Positions 17,872-25,611 of a DNA stretch of 64,000 bases are shown here, piece by piece (position 1 is the first letter of the stretch; the number at the start of each line of letters is the position of its first letter). The position numbers and the translations under genes were made by a program. Under the pieces are notes generated by a model. That model was given only the letters and a program-made list of their open reading frames with translations, made no database searches and was not told the origin of the DNA. This DNA is from Microbacterium album. Its GTDB lineage: Bacteria > Actinomycetota > Actinomycetes > Actinomycetales > Microbacteriaceae. The stretch covers positions 1 through 64,000 of the forward strand of contig NZ_BMJY01000005.1 in assembly GCF_014643695.1 (NCBI RefSeq). Reading direction: 5' to 3'.

Positions 17872-17940
17872 CGTTGACTAGCGCCGGTGCGGCTTACTAG
17901 CGCTCCCCGCGCTAGTAAACGGCACAAGCGCTAGTCAACG
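17872..17940. repeat. Nested palindromes: four copies of an ACTAGCGC motif
   Basis: A 13-bp perfect inverted repeat (CGTTGACTAGCGC at 17872-17884, GCGCTAGTCAACG at 17928-17940) encloses a second one (TTACTAGCGC at 17894-17903, GCGCTAGTAA at 17909-17918, 5-nt loop TCCCC). All four arms share ACTAGCGC, two in each orientation. It lies between the glycosyltransferase stop and the helicase start, both genes on minus. It may be a repeated extragenic palindrome, a terminator for the glycosyltransferase, or a multi-site operator for the helicase. Confidence 0.8.
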
Positions 17941-17961
17941 GGCAGGAGGGTCGACCGCGGA

Positions 17962-18783
17962 TCAGCGCAACACGCGCTGGTGGCGGCGCTTGGCCGACCA
18001 GCGCACGCCCTTGAGCAGGGGGTAGATCGCGGAGAAGACCCACATCGGCGCGCGCAGCTTGGCGTCGTCGATGCCGTGGGCGGCATACGTCCGCTCCCAG
18101 CGCATCACGTAGCTGTAGTAGTCGCGCGGGTTGTCGTCGAGGCGGCGGGCGGACATCCCCGCCACCATCGTCGAGCGGTACACGGCCGTGTGACCGCGCG
18201 CGTGCAGGTGGATCGAGAGGTCGATGTCCTCGTGCATCTCGTCCGCGAGATCGCGGCAGACGTGCGGGCGGATCTCCCTCCATGCGCTCGCGCGCAGGGC
18301 CATGTTGCTGCCGAAGATGTAGTGGAAGTCGCGCGCGAGACGATGCACGGCCTTCCGCAGCGCGTCGTCGGCCCGGTGGCCCCAGCGGCGCAGGGGCATG
18401 TCGTAGTAGATCATCGGACCGGTCGCGGCGTCGACGGACGGGTCCGTGAAGATCCGCCGCACCTGCTCGACCCAGTCCGGCTCGAGCACCGTGTCCGCGT
18501 CGATGCGCCCCAGAACCTCGCCCGACGCGGCGTCCAGGCCGAGGTTGCGCGTCGGGATGAGCCCCTGCTCGGCGTCCTGAGACAGCAGCAGGAGCGGCGC
18601 CTGCGGATGCTCGCGCTGCATCGCGCGCACGATCGCGGCGGTCGCGTCGGTCGAGCGGTTGTCGACCACGATGATCTCGTCCGCCGGCTCGGTCTGCTCG
18701 ATCGCGGCGAGCACGCACGCCCGGATCGTGCTCTCCTCGTTGAAAGCCGGGATGACAATCGAGACCGTGGGTCCGGCGACCAT
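17962..18783 (-). CDS. Family 2 glycosyltransferase
   Basis: A 273-residue GT-A glycosyltransferase. VSIVIPAFNEESTI opens the fold, IIVVDNRSTDAT binds the nucleotide sugar, GRIDADT is the metal-binding DxD-type motif, and MHEDIDLSIHLHARG contains the catalytic-type ED. There is no clear membrane helix apart from a weakly hydrophobic C-terminal segment. Donor and acceptor are unknown; a wall or surface polymer is plausible. ATG at 18783 is preferred over one at 18819 because the latter would overlap the RND gene by 26 nt and TAAGGT lies seven bases before 18783. It starts 10 nt after the RND stop, so the two may be co-transcribed. Confidence 0.85.
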   Translation of the reverse strand: MVAGPTVSIVIPAFNEESTIRACVLAAIEQTEPADEIIVVDNRSTDATAAIVRAMQREHPQAPLLLLSQDAEQGLIPTRNLGLDAASGEVLGRIDADTVLEPDWVEQVRRIFTDPSVDAATGPMIYYDMPLRRWGHRADDALRKAVHRLARDFHYIFGSNMALRASAWREIRPHVCRDLADEMHEDIDLSIHLHARGHTAVYRSTMVAGMSARRLDDNPRDYYSYVMRWERTYAAHGIDDAKLRAPMWVFSAIYPLLKGVRWSAKRRHQRVLR

Positions 18784-18793
18784 AGCTCTGACC

Positions 18794-21700
18794 TTAGGGC
18801 ATGCCCGGTCGTTCGCCACCGTCGCGCCGCGGCCGCTGGACGCGCGGCGCGGGCGGGAGCGAGCCGGTCAGGGGTGGGACGGCCGCGTCGGCGGGACCCG
18901 CCGCGCGCGTCAGGGGCGGCACGGCCGCGTCGGCCGGGCCCGCCGGGCGCGTCAGGGGCGGCACGGCCCCATCGGCCGGGTGCGCGCCTCCCCCGCCGGC
19001 TCGCCGGCTCGCGCGCCGCTCCCGCGCGCCCTCGACGAGGTTGTAGAGCGTCGGGAGCACGATGAGCGTGAGCACGGTCGACGACAGCAGGCCGCCGATG
19101 ACCACGATGGCGAGCGGCTGCGAGATGAAGCCGCCGTGGCCCGTGATCCCGAGCGCCATGGGCGTCAGGGCGAAGATCGTCGCGAGCGCCGTCATCAGGA
19201 TCGGCCGCAAGCGCTTCGCGGACCCCGCGACGGTCGCGTCGTGCGCCGAGAGCCCCTTCTCGCGGTACTGGTTGACCAGGTCCACCAGGACGATCGCGTT
19301 CGTCACCACGATGCCGATCAGCATCAGCACGCCGATCAGAGAGGCCACGCCCAGCGGCACCCCCGTGACGATCTGCAGCAGCACGGCGCCCGTGGCCGCG
19401 AACGGCACGGAGACCAGCAGCAGCAGCGGCTGCCGCAGCGACTTGAACGTGGCGACCATGATCACGTACACGATCAGGATGGCCGCCAGCATGGCCAGGC
19501 CGAGCTGCTCGAAGGAGTCGGCCTGGTCCTCCGCCACGCCTCCCACCGTCGCGGCGACGCCGTCGGGGAGATCCACGTCGGCGAGGGCCGCATCGACCGC
19601 GACGGTCGCCTCGGCGAGGTTGTCGCCCGCAGGCGGAACCGTGATCGTCGCGGTGCGGCGTCCCTGCTGCGTCGTGATCGACGTGGGGCTGTCGGCCTGC
19701 TCGACGGACGCGATCTCGTCCAGCGCCACGACGCCCGCGGCGGTCGGGATCGGCAGCTGCCGCAGCTCGTCGATCGTTGCGGGAGGGTTCTCAGCCTCGA
19801 GATACACCGTGACCCCGGTGCCGTCGATCTCGACGGAACCGACCTGCTGGGGCCGCATGGCGCCCGAGACCATGGCCCCCACCGCGGTCTCGCTCAGGCC
19901 CCGCTCGGCGGCGGCCGCGCGGTCGACCGCGACCGCGATGTACGGCAGCGAGGCCGCGAGGTCGTCCGACACCCGGCCGATGCCGTCGCGCCCCTCGAGC
20001 GAGGAGGTGAGGGCACGGGTCGCCTCCTCCAGCGCGTCGGGACCGGGGGCCGTCACGGTGATCTGGATGTCGCTGGATCCCAGCCCCGCGGCGGCGCGTA
20101 GGGTGACCTCGCCCACGTCCCCGAGCCCGTCGATCGCCTCCTGGATGTCGGCGCGCAGGGCCTCCTGGTCCGCACCGCCGGCGGTCATGACGGAGTAGGT
20201 GACGCTGCCTCCGCCCGAAAACGCGTCCTGGAGCGGGGAGCCGCTCGATCCGATCGAGACCTGCACCGTCTCGATCCCGTCGACGCCCTCCAGCGCCTCC
20301 TCGACCTTGCGCGCGGCCTCGTCCTGGCTCTCGAGGCTCGCGGTGGGCTCGAGCTCCTGCGTGATCGTGAGCGTGTTCTGGCCGGAGTCCCCGAGGAAGT
20401 TGACCTTCATCAGGGGAGCCGCCGCGAGCGTCCCGCCGAGCACGAGCACGGCCAGCAGCAGCGTGACCCAGGAGTGCTTGAGCGTCCACCGCAGGATCGG
20501 CAGGTACGCGCGCTGCAGCGGCGACGGCGGCGCGTGGGGCGATTCGGGATCGATGCGCTGGCCGGCGGCGTCGTACGCCGGCGCGCCGGGCTTCAGGAAC
20601 CAGTACGCCAGCACTGGCACGATCGTGAGCGCGACGAGCAGGGATGCGGCCATCGCGATCGTGATGGTCATCGCGAACGGGCGGAACAGCTCGCCCACCA
20701 TGTCGCCCACGAAGACGATCGGGAGGAACACCGCCACGGACGTGAGCGTGGAGGCCGTGATGGCCATCGCCACCTCGCGCACGGCCAGGCGGATCGCGGC
20801 GCCCCGGTCCGCGCCCTCCACGTAGTGACGCTTGATGTTCTCGATGACGACGATCGAGTCGTCGACCACGCGCCCGATCGCGATCGTCAGCGCGCCGAGC
20901 GTGAGCATGTTGATCGTGTAGCCGAAGGCCTGCAGGCCGATGAACGTGACCAGCACGCTCGTGGGGATGGAGATCGCGGTGACGAGCGTCGACCTCACCG
21001 ACAGCAGGAAGACGAGGATCACGAGCACCGCGAAGACCAGGCCGAGCACGCCCTCGGTCGCGAGCGTCTCGATGGAATCGACGATGAACGGGGCCTGGTC
21101 GAACACGACCGTGAACTCCGCGCCCGGGAAGACGGACCCGAGGTCCGCGACGACGTCGAGGACGCTCTGCGAGACCTCGACGGTGTTCGCCGCCGGCAGC
21201 TTCGTGATCGCGATCGAGATCGCCTGCTCGCCGTTCACGCGCGAGATGGACGTCACCGGATCCGACGTCAGCGCCACGTCGGCGACGTCCCCGATGGTCG
21301 CGACGTCCGGCGGCAGCGGCATCCCGGTCTCCGGATCCGTCTGCTCCGATCCTCCGATCAGCGGCAGCGCCGCGAGGTCTTCCGCGGAGGTCAGCTTCAC
21401 CCCGGTCTGCACCGTGAAGGTCTGTCCGTCCTGCGTGATCTCGCCGCCGGGGAACAGCACGCCGTTCTGGTCGAGCGCATCCCGGATCGCCTGAGACGAC
21501 AGGCCCCGCATCGCCAGCTCCCCGTCGTCCGGCGTGATGGTGATCCGCTGCCCCACGCCTCCGACGATCGAGGCCGACGCGACACCCTCGACGTCCTCCA
21601 GCTGCGGGACGGCGACGTTCTCGAGCGCCGTCTGGGCCGTGTCGGAGTCCTCGAATCCGGACACCGCGATCTGGATGACGGGCAGGTCGTCGAGGCTGAC

Positions 21701-22090
21701 CGACAGCACCTGCGGCGAGACGTCCTCGGGAAGCTGGGAGGAGATGCGGTTGATGGCCTGCTGCAGCTTCTGCTCCGCCGTGGCGAGGTTCGTGCCGTAG
21801 GTGAAGGCCGCCTGCACCACGGAGGCGTTCGTCGTGCTGGTCGCGCTGGTCTGCTCCAGGCCGTCGACGCTCTGGATCGCGGTCTCGATGGGCGTGGAGA
21901 CGTCGTTCTCGACGACCTCGGGCGAGGCGCCCGGGTACGTGGTCATGACCAGCAGCTGGGGCAGCTCGATGGCCGGGATCAGCTCCTGCTTGAGGTTCGT
22001 GAGCGCCAGCCCGCCGAAGATGGCGGAGCAGATCGTGACCAGCGCGATGAGCGCACGGTTCCTCAGGCTGAGTTCGGCGAGTCTCGACAC
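18794..22090 (-). CDS. RND-family efflux permease (HAE1/AcrB-like)
   Basis: A 1098-residue RND permease with the expected two-fold layout: TM1 near residues 12-30, a large porter domain with YPGASPEVVENDVSTPIE, a six-helix bundle (RVVDDSIVVIENI holds the proton-relay Asp pair), a second porter domain and a second bundle (GIVVTNAIVLVDLVN). No membrane-fusion or outer-membrane partner is nearby, as expected for a monoderm. The substrate is unknown. The C-terminal tail consists of three near-identical 14-residue units (VPPLTR-x-AGPADAA), encoded by 42-nt repeats. GTG start with GAGGGA upstream. Confidence 0.9.
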   Translation of the reverse strand: MSRLAELSLRNRALIALVTICSAIFGGLALTNLKQELIPAIELPQLLVMTTYPGASPEVVENDVSTPIETAIQSVDGLEQTSATSTTNASVVQAAFTYGTNLATAEQKLQQAINRISSQLPEDVSPQVLSVSLDDLPVIQIAVSGFEDSDTAQTALENVAVPQLEDVEGVASASIVGGVGQRITITPDDGELAMRGLSSQAIRDALDQNGVLFPGGEITQDGQTFTVQTGVKLTSAEDLAALPLIGGSEQTDPETGMPLPPDVATIGDVADVALTSDPVTSISRVNGEQAISIAITKLPAANTVEVSQSVLDVVADLGSVFPGAEFTVVFDQAPFIVDSIETLATEGVLGLVFAVLVILVFLLSVRSTLVTAISIPTSVLVTFIGLQAFGYTINMLTLGALTIAIGRVVDDSIVVIENIKRHYVEGADRGAAIRLAVREVAMAITASTLTSVAVFLPIVFVGDMVGELFRPFAMTITIAMAASLLVALTIVPVLAYWFLKPGAPAYDAAGQRIDPESPHAPPSPLQRAYLPILRWTLKHSWVTLLLAVLVLGGTLAAAPLMKVNFLGDSGQNTLTITQELEPTASLESQDEAARKVEEALEGVDGIETVQVSIGSSGSPLQDAFSGGGSVTYSVMTAGGADQEALRADIQEAIDGLGDVGEVTLRAAAGLGSSDIQITVTAPGPDALEEATRALTSSLEGRDGIGRVSDDLAASLPYIAVAVDRAAAAERGLSETAVGAMVSGAMRPQQVGSVEIDGTGVTVYLEAENPPATIDELRQLPIPTAAGVVALDEIASVEQADSPTSITTQQGRRTATITVPPAGDNLAEATVAVDAALADVDLPDGVAATVGGVAEDQADSFEQLGLAMLAAILIVYVIMVATFKSLRQPLLLLVSVPFAATGAVLLQIVTGVPLGVASLIGVLMLIGIVVTNAIVLVDLVNQYREKGLSAHDATVAGSAKRLRPILMTALATIFALTPMALGITGHGGFISQPLAIVVIGGLLSSTVLTLIVLPTLYNLVEGARERRASRRAGGGGAHPADGAVPPLTRPAGPADAAVPPLTRAAGPADAAVPPLTGSLPPAPRVQRPRRDGGERPGMP
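18865..18990. repeat. Three tandem 42-nt repeats in the RND permease tail
   Basis: Copies begin with GTCAGGGG at 18865, 18907 and 18949, spaced exactly 42 nt apart, and keep frame, encoding Pro/Ala/Gly-rich 14-residue units. Copy number may vary by slippage between strains. Confidence 0.85.
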
Positions 22091-22153
22091 GGACGTCCCT
22101 CGTTCGCGGGCGGTGCGGGGCTTCGGCGGCAGCCGCGACGCGCGTGAGCCGTC

Positions 22154-22169
22154 GATACGTTGCTGTATC
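22154..22169. promoter_or_regulatory. Candidate operator upstream of the RND gene
   Basis: GATAC-GTTGCT-GTATC is an interrupted inverted repeat 64-79 nt upstream of the RND start. Size and spacing suit a dimeric repressor such as a TetR-type protein; no such gene is adjacent, so this is tentative. Confidence 0.35.
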
Positions 22170-22198
22170 CGCCGCAGTCATTGTGTCACGCGGACGAT

Positions 22199-22215
22199 CG
22201 GGGCCCCGGGCCCCG
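22199..22215 (-). terminator. GC hairpin after the crcB pair
   Basis: CGGGGCC-CCG-GGCCCCG, a 7-bp perfect stem, lies 25-41 nt past the stop of the second crcB gene. Confidence 0.45.
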
Positions 22216-22239
22216 ACCCTATGGCTCTGCTGGGAGTCG

Positions 22240-22617
22240 TCAGGCGGCCACGCCCACGCCGATCCCCGCCATGGCAGCGGCCGTGCAGCAGATGAGCGTG
22301 CCGATCGCGTTCGCCCCGGCCGCCCCGCGCCGCCCCTCCCGGGCGAGCAGCTCGGAGTCCACGGCCACGGTGCTGAACGTCGTGTAACCGCCGAGCAGAC
22401 CCGTGCCGAGCACCGCCAGCCAGACGTGGTCGAGGGACGCGCCGGTGAGGACCCCCAGGGCCAGGGATCCCGTGACGTTCACGAGCAGGATCGCCCACGG
22501 GAACCCTCCCGGCAGCACGCGCGACAGCACCGCGTCCGCGATCCACCGCAGGCCCGCGCCGGCTCCGCCGGCGAGCGCGACCAGCGCGAAGAGCAGGGGC
22601 GTCATGGTCGAGGTCAT
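22240..22617 (-). CDS. crcB: Fluoride channel CrcB/Fluc, second subunit
   Basis: A 125-residue four-helix membrane protein. GFPWAILLVNVTGSLALG carries the conserved pore Asn and GYTTFSTV is the family signature (break in helix 3, Na+ and F- sites). Fluc channels are dual-topology dimers that let fluoride leave the cell. ATG at 22617 is set by its overlap with the stop of the upstream crcB (ATGA), giving coupled translation of the two subunits in equal amounts; an in-frame ATG 12 nt later is possible. Confidence 0.88.
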   Translation of the reverse strand: MTSTMTPLLFALVALAGGAGAGLRWIADAVLSRVLPGGFPWAILLVNVTGSLALGVLTGASLDHVWLAVLGTGLLGGYTTFSTVAVDSELLAREGRRGAAGANAIGTLICCTAAAMAGIGVGVAA

Positions 22618-23033
22618 CCCGCACTGTCCCCGGGCGCGCGCCGCGAGCGCGCTCCCGCACGCAGGCCGAGGACGGTCGCCGCTGCCGCCACGAGCAGCGC
22701 GACGAGCGCCGCCAGGACCGCCGGCAGCACGAGCCCGGCGCCCAGCAGCTGCCCCTGCAGCACGGCGAACCCGCTGTAGGTCGTGAAGCCGCCGAGCACG
22801 CCCGCGCCCAGGAACGCGCGCCGCCGCGGATCGTCGTCGCGGGCGCGGCCCACGACGAACCCGAGCAGGCCCGCGCCGATCGCGTTGATCGCGATCGTGG
22901 CGCCCAGCACGCCGAACGAGAAGCCCTGCCCTCCGGCGAACGGCAGCAGCAGGGCCTGACGGGCGGCGACGCCCACCGCCCCTCCCGCCACGACGAGCGG
23001 CAGCAGCCCCCACGGGATCGGCACCGTCCTCAC
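22614..23033 (-). CDS. crcB: Fluoride channel CrcB/Fluc, first subunit
   Basis: A 139-residue four-helix protein with GATIAINAIGAGLLGFV (pore Asn) and GGFTTYSGF (signature). It differs clearly from the next gene, so the pair probably forms a heterodimer of fixed opposite orientations, as in Gram-positive bacteria with two crcB genes. I choose GTG at 23031-23033, two codons inside the longest frame, because it lies exactly six bases after TAGGCT. This leaderless start leaves no room for a fluoride riboswitch. Confidence 0.87.
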   Translation of the reverse strand: MRTVPIPWGLLPLVVAGGAVGVAARQALLLPFAGGQGFSFGVLGATIAINAIGAGLLGFVVGRARDDDPRRRAFLGAGVLGGFTTYSGFAVLQGQLLGAGLVLPAVLAALVALLVAAAATVLGLRAGARSRRAPGDSAG

Positions 23034-23039
23034 CCGCAC

Positions 23040-23045
23040 AGCCTA
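23040..23045 (-). promoter_or_regulatory. -10 element of crcB (TAGGCT)
   Basis: TAGGCT on the minus strand, then GTGCGG, then the chosen GTG start at 23033. Confidence 0.5.
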
Positions 23046-23109
23046 TGCGCGCCGCGCGGGGCGCCCCGAGCCACCGCCGCGGGAGCGGGACGGCTCGGGG
23101 CGAGGCACC

Positions 23110-23868
23110 TCACAGGTGGGCGTCGGCGTACACGCGCAGGGCGTCGCGGACGAACGTCGCGCCGGGGACACCGCCGTAGTTCCGCGCGAATCGCTCGTCG
23201 GCCACGTACATCTCGGCCAGGCCGAGCACGTAGCCCTTGACGTCGTCGCCACTCGCGGCCGCGGGCGTGCCCGGGATCCCGGACAGCCACTCCACGTGGC
23301 GCCGCGCGAGGTCCTGGGCCTCGATCGAGTCCGGCCCGATGCCGGCCTGCGCGGCCGCGCTCCAGTCGCGCCCCAGCCTCGCCGCGCGCTCCTGCCACGC
23401 GGTCCTCTCGCGCTCGCTCATCCCGCGCCACCACGCGTCTCCGCGCGCATACGCGTCCGCGCCCCAGCGCTGCTCGACCTCTTCGCGATATCGCGTGTGG
23501 TCGAATCCGTCGAACATGTCCTCCGCCATGAGGCGCTCCTCTCCCTCGAGACCACGGATGGTGCCGGCGACCGCGGCGATCTGCCGCTCGATCCGCTGCT
23601 GCTCGGCGCGAAGCCACTCCAGGTGCGTCTCCAGCGCGCGCCGCTCGTCGGTCTCGCGCTCCAGGATCTCGCCGATCTGGGCGAGCCCGAGGCCGAGCTC
23701 CCGCAGCAGCAGGATGCGCTGGAGCCGCACGAGGGCCTGCTCGTCGTAGTAGCGGTACCCGCCCGCTCCCACGCGAGACGCGGGCAGCAGCCCGCGGTCG
23801 CCGTAGTAGCGGAGGGTGCGGCTCGTGGTGCCGGCGAGCTTGGCGATCTGCTGGATCGACCACTCCAT
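23110..23868 (-). CDS. MerR-family regulator with TipAS domain
   Basis: A 252-residue regulator. The N-terminal MerR winged helix-turn-helix (SIQQIAKLAGTTSRTLRYYGDRGLL) and long dimerisation helix (about 75-115) are followed by a TipAS antibiotic-recognition domain (DMFDGFDHTRYREEVEQRWG, VRDALRVYADAHL). TipA proteins bind thiopeptides and other drugs and activate their own promoter. Strong AAGGAGG ribosome site before the ATG. A palindrome 41-55 nt upstream is the likely autoregulatory site. No transporter is obviously co-regulated, although the RND permease lies only 1 kb further on. Confidence 0.9.
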   Translation of the reverse strand: MEWSIQQIAKLAGTTSRTLRYYGDRGLLPASRVGAGGYRYYDEQALVRLQRILLLRELGLGLAQIGEILERETDERRALETHLEWLRAEQQRIERQIAAVAGTIRGLEGEERLMAEDMFDGFDHTRYREEVEQRWGADAYARGDAWWRGMSERERTAWQERAARLGRDWSAAAQAGIGPDSIEAQDLARRHVEWLSGIPGTPAAASGDDVKGYVLGLAEMYVADERFARNYGGVPGATFVRDALRVYADAHL

Positions 23869-23908
23869 CCGTCGTCCTCCTTTTTCTCTGTGCCATCGAC
23901 GCTACGCA

Positions 23909-23923
23909 TTGACGCTGCGTCAA
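23909..23923. promoter_or_regulatory. MerR-type operator upstream of the TipAS regulator
   Basis: TTGACG-CTG-CGTCAA, a perfect 6-3-6 palindrome. Read on the minus strand it also supplies a TTGACG -35 for the regulator, matching the usual placement of MerR sites between or over promoter boxes. Confidence 0.55.
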
Positions 23924-23980
23924 CCGCAACCCGGATCCGCGGGCCGATCGCGCCCGATCCGCAGCGAATCACTGGACATT

Positions 23981-24023
23981 CGAGATATATCGTGTTCTCC
24001 TGGTGCTATCGAGATATATCTCG
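23981..24023. promoter_or_regulatory. Two PadR-type boxes before the DUF4097-padR operon
   Basis: CGAGATATATCTCG at 24010-24023 is a perfect 14-bp palindrome and CGAGATATATC recurs at 23981-23991, 29 bp upstream. AT-rich palindromes of this type are typical PadR sites, and a PadR gene is the second gene of the operon, so negative autoregulation is likely. Confidence 0.65.
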
Positions 24024-24048
24024 AGTTCATCGCGAAGGGATGCAGAGC

Positions 24049-24927
24049 ATGACTCTGGAGAAGTGGATCGTGCACCCGGGGCAGACCCGGGTGATCGACG
24101 TCGAGGGCGTCCGGCGACTGAAGGTGGGCCTCGCAGGGGGGCAGATCGACATCATCGGGCACGACGAGCCCGGCACCCGCGTCGAGGTGCACGGCGTCAC
24201 CGTGAAGGACCTCCGGATCGAGGTGACGGGCAACGAGCTCGAGATCGACCATCCGCAGCTGCGCTGGGACAACTTCCTCGAGGTGTTCCGCAACTTCGGA
24301 TCCGCCGGTCCCCGCGCCGAGATCAGCGTCGCCGTGCCCCGCAAGGTCGCACTCACGCTGGGCGTGGTGAGCGCGGGCGCGCTCGTGTCCGGCCTGGCCG
24401 AGAGCGCGCGGGTGAACACCGTGTCGGGCGACATCCTCGTCGACGGCCTGACCGGCGACCTGTCCGCGAACGCCGTGTCCGGCGACGTGCAGGCGCGCGG
24501 GCTGGAAGGCGCGTTCTCCGCGAACACGGTCTCGGGCGAGGTCACGGCGACCGGCCGCCTCCGGCGGGCGTCGGTCGACTCGGTCTCCGGAGCCACGCTG
24601 ATCGACGCGGAGGGCCCCATGGACGCCGCGTCGCTCAACACCGTGAGCGGGGCCGCCACGCTGCGCCTCGACGAGGGATACGCCGCCTCCTACGTCGTGC
24701 GCTCGGCGAGCGGCCGGATCCTGATCGACGGAGTCGTCCGCTCGTCGGGCCGCCCCGCGACCTACACCGGCTCCACGGGAGAGCTCGCGGGCTCGTTCGT
24801 CGACGTGCGCGCCAACACGGTCTCGGGCGACGTCACGGTGCTGCGGCGCACCGGCGTCGCGACCGCCGAGAGCGCGGATGACGCGCCCGAGGACGCGCCC
24901 ACCCCTCCCGCCGAGGAGACCCTCTGA
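24049..24927 (+). CDS. DUF4097 beta-strand repeat protein
   Basis: A 292-residue protein of short beta repeats with recurring VSGD/VSGE/VSGA units (SARVNTVSGDILVDGL, SANAVSGDVQARGL, DSVSGATLIDA), the DUF4097 pattern of a right-handed beta-solenoid or adhesin-like fold. No signal peptide or membrane helix is visible, so it is probably cytoplasmic. Acidic Pro-rich C-terminus. DUF4097 genes are often paired with padR regulators, as here (stop and start share one base in TGATG). ATG at 24049 is chosen because GAAGGGA is 8 nt upstream; an ATG at 24040 would overlap that site. Confidence 0.85.
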   Translation: MTLEKWIVHPGQTRVIDVEGVRRLKVGLAGGQIDIIGHDEPGTRVEVHGVTVKDLRIEVTGNELEIDHPQLRWDNFLEVFRNFGSAGPRAEISVAVPRKVALTLGVVSAGALVSGLAESARVNTVSGDILVDGLTGDLSANAVSGDVQARGLEGAFSANTVSGEVTATGRLRRASVDSVSGATLIDAEGPMDAASLNTVSGAATLRLDEGYAASYVVRSASGRILIDGVVRSSGRPATYTGSTGELAGSFVDVRANTVSGDVTVLRRTGVATAESADDAPEDAPTPPAEETL

Positions 24928-25538
24928 TGCCCCCCGTCTTCTCGCACGGGGACCTGCGGCTGTACCTGCTGAACCTGCTCGCCGAGGCGCCGCGGCACGG
25001 GTACGACATCATGCAGTCGCTTGCGGAGCGCACCGGCGGGACGTACACGCCGAGTGCCGGCACGATCTACCCGCGCCTGGCCCGGCTCGAGGAGGAGGGT
25101 CTCGTCACGAAGACGGCCGACGGCCGCAAGACCGTGTACGAGATCACGGACGCCGGACGCGCCGAGGTGCAATCGCGTGCCGATGACATCGCCGGGATCG
25201 AGGCGGGGCTGGCCGACTCCGTCCGCCTCATCGCGGACGAGGTGCGCGTGAGCGTACGCGAGGCGATGCGCAGCCTGCGGGCCGACCTCGCCGCGGCGGC
25301 GACGGAGGCCCCGCAGGCGGCGCCGGCGCCCCCGTCGGCCGAGGAGGACGCGCGGATGCGCTCGCGAGCGCAGCTGCAGCGGGCCGAGGCGATCATCTCC
25401 GATTTCCGGGGCCGCGTGCGCGGCGAGCTGCGCGCTCACGTCGCGCGCGGGGGCGAGCTGCCGGCGGAGACCGTCGACGCCCTGCACGCCGCGCTCGACG
25501 CCGCCGCGTCCGCGGCCGTGGCCGGGCTGCGCCGGTAG
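24927..25538 (+). CDS. PadR-family transcriptional regulator
   Basis: A 203-residue regulator. The N-terminal winged helix matches PadR: YLLNLLAEAPRHGYDIMQSLAERTGG, SAGTIYPRLARLEEEGLVT, DGRKTVYEITDAGRAEV. The C-terminal half is longer than minimal PadR proteins and mostly helical/Ala-rich, probably for dimerisation. It most likely represses its own operon through the palindromes at 23981-24023. The inducer is unknown. Confidence 0.9.
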   Translation: MPPVFSHGDLRLYLLNLLAEAPRHGYDIMQSLAERTGGTYTPSAGTIYPRLARLEEEGLVTKTADGRKTVYEITDAGRAEVQSRADDIAGIEAGLADSVRLIADEVRVSVREAMRSLRADLAAAATEAPQAAPAPPSAEEDARMRSRAQLQRAEAIISDFRGRVRGELRAHVARGGELPAETVDALHAALDAAASAAVAGLRR

Positions 25539-25553
25539 CCGCGCCCCTCCGAT

Positions 25554-25593
25554 GCGAAGGCCGGCCGTCCCGTGAGGGGCGGCCGGCCTTCGC
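25554..25593. terminator. Bidirectional terminator hairpin
   Basis: A 14-bp perfect stem, GCGAAGGCCGGCCG at 25554-25567 and CGGCCGGCCTTCGC at 25580-25593, with a 12-nt loop, sits between the convergent padR (+) and universal stress (-) genes. Next to it is a separate 14-nt perfect palindrome, CTCGAGCGCTCGAG, at 25598-25611. Confidence 0.8.
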
Positions 25594-25611
25594 GCGTCTC
25601 GAGCGCTCGAG

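Noticed and set aside
17872-17940. Possible CRISPR repeats
   Set aside because: The arms are nested palindromes with no equal-length spacers and no cas genes nearby.
23034-23109. A fluoride riboswitch before crcB
   Set aside because: The -10 element is only six bases from the start codon and the gap to the regulator gene is about 70 nt, leaving no transcribed leader.
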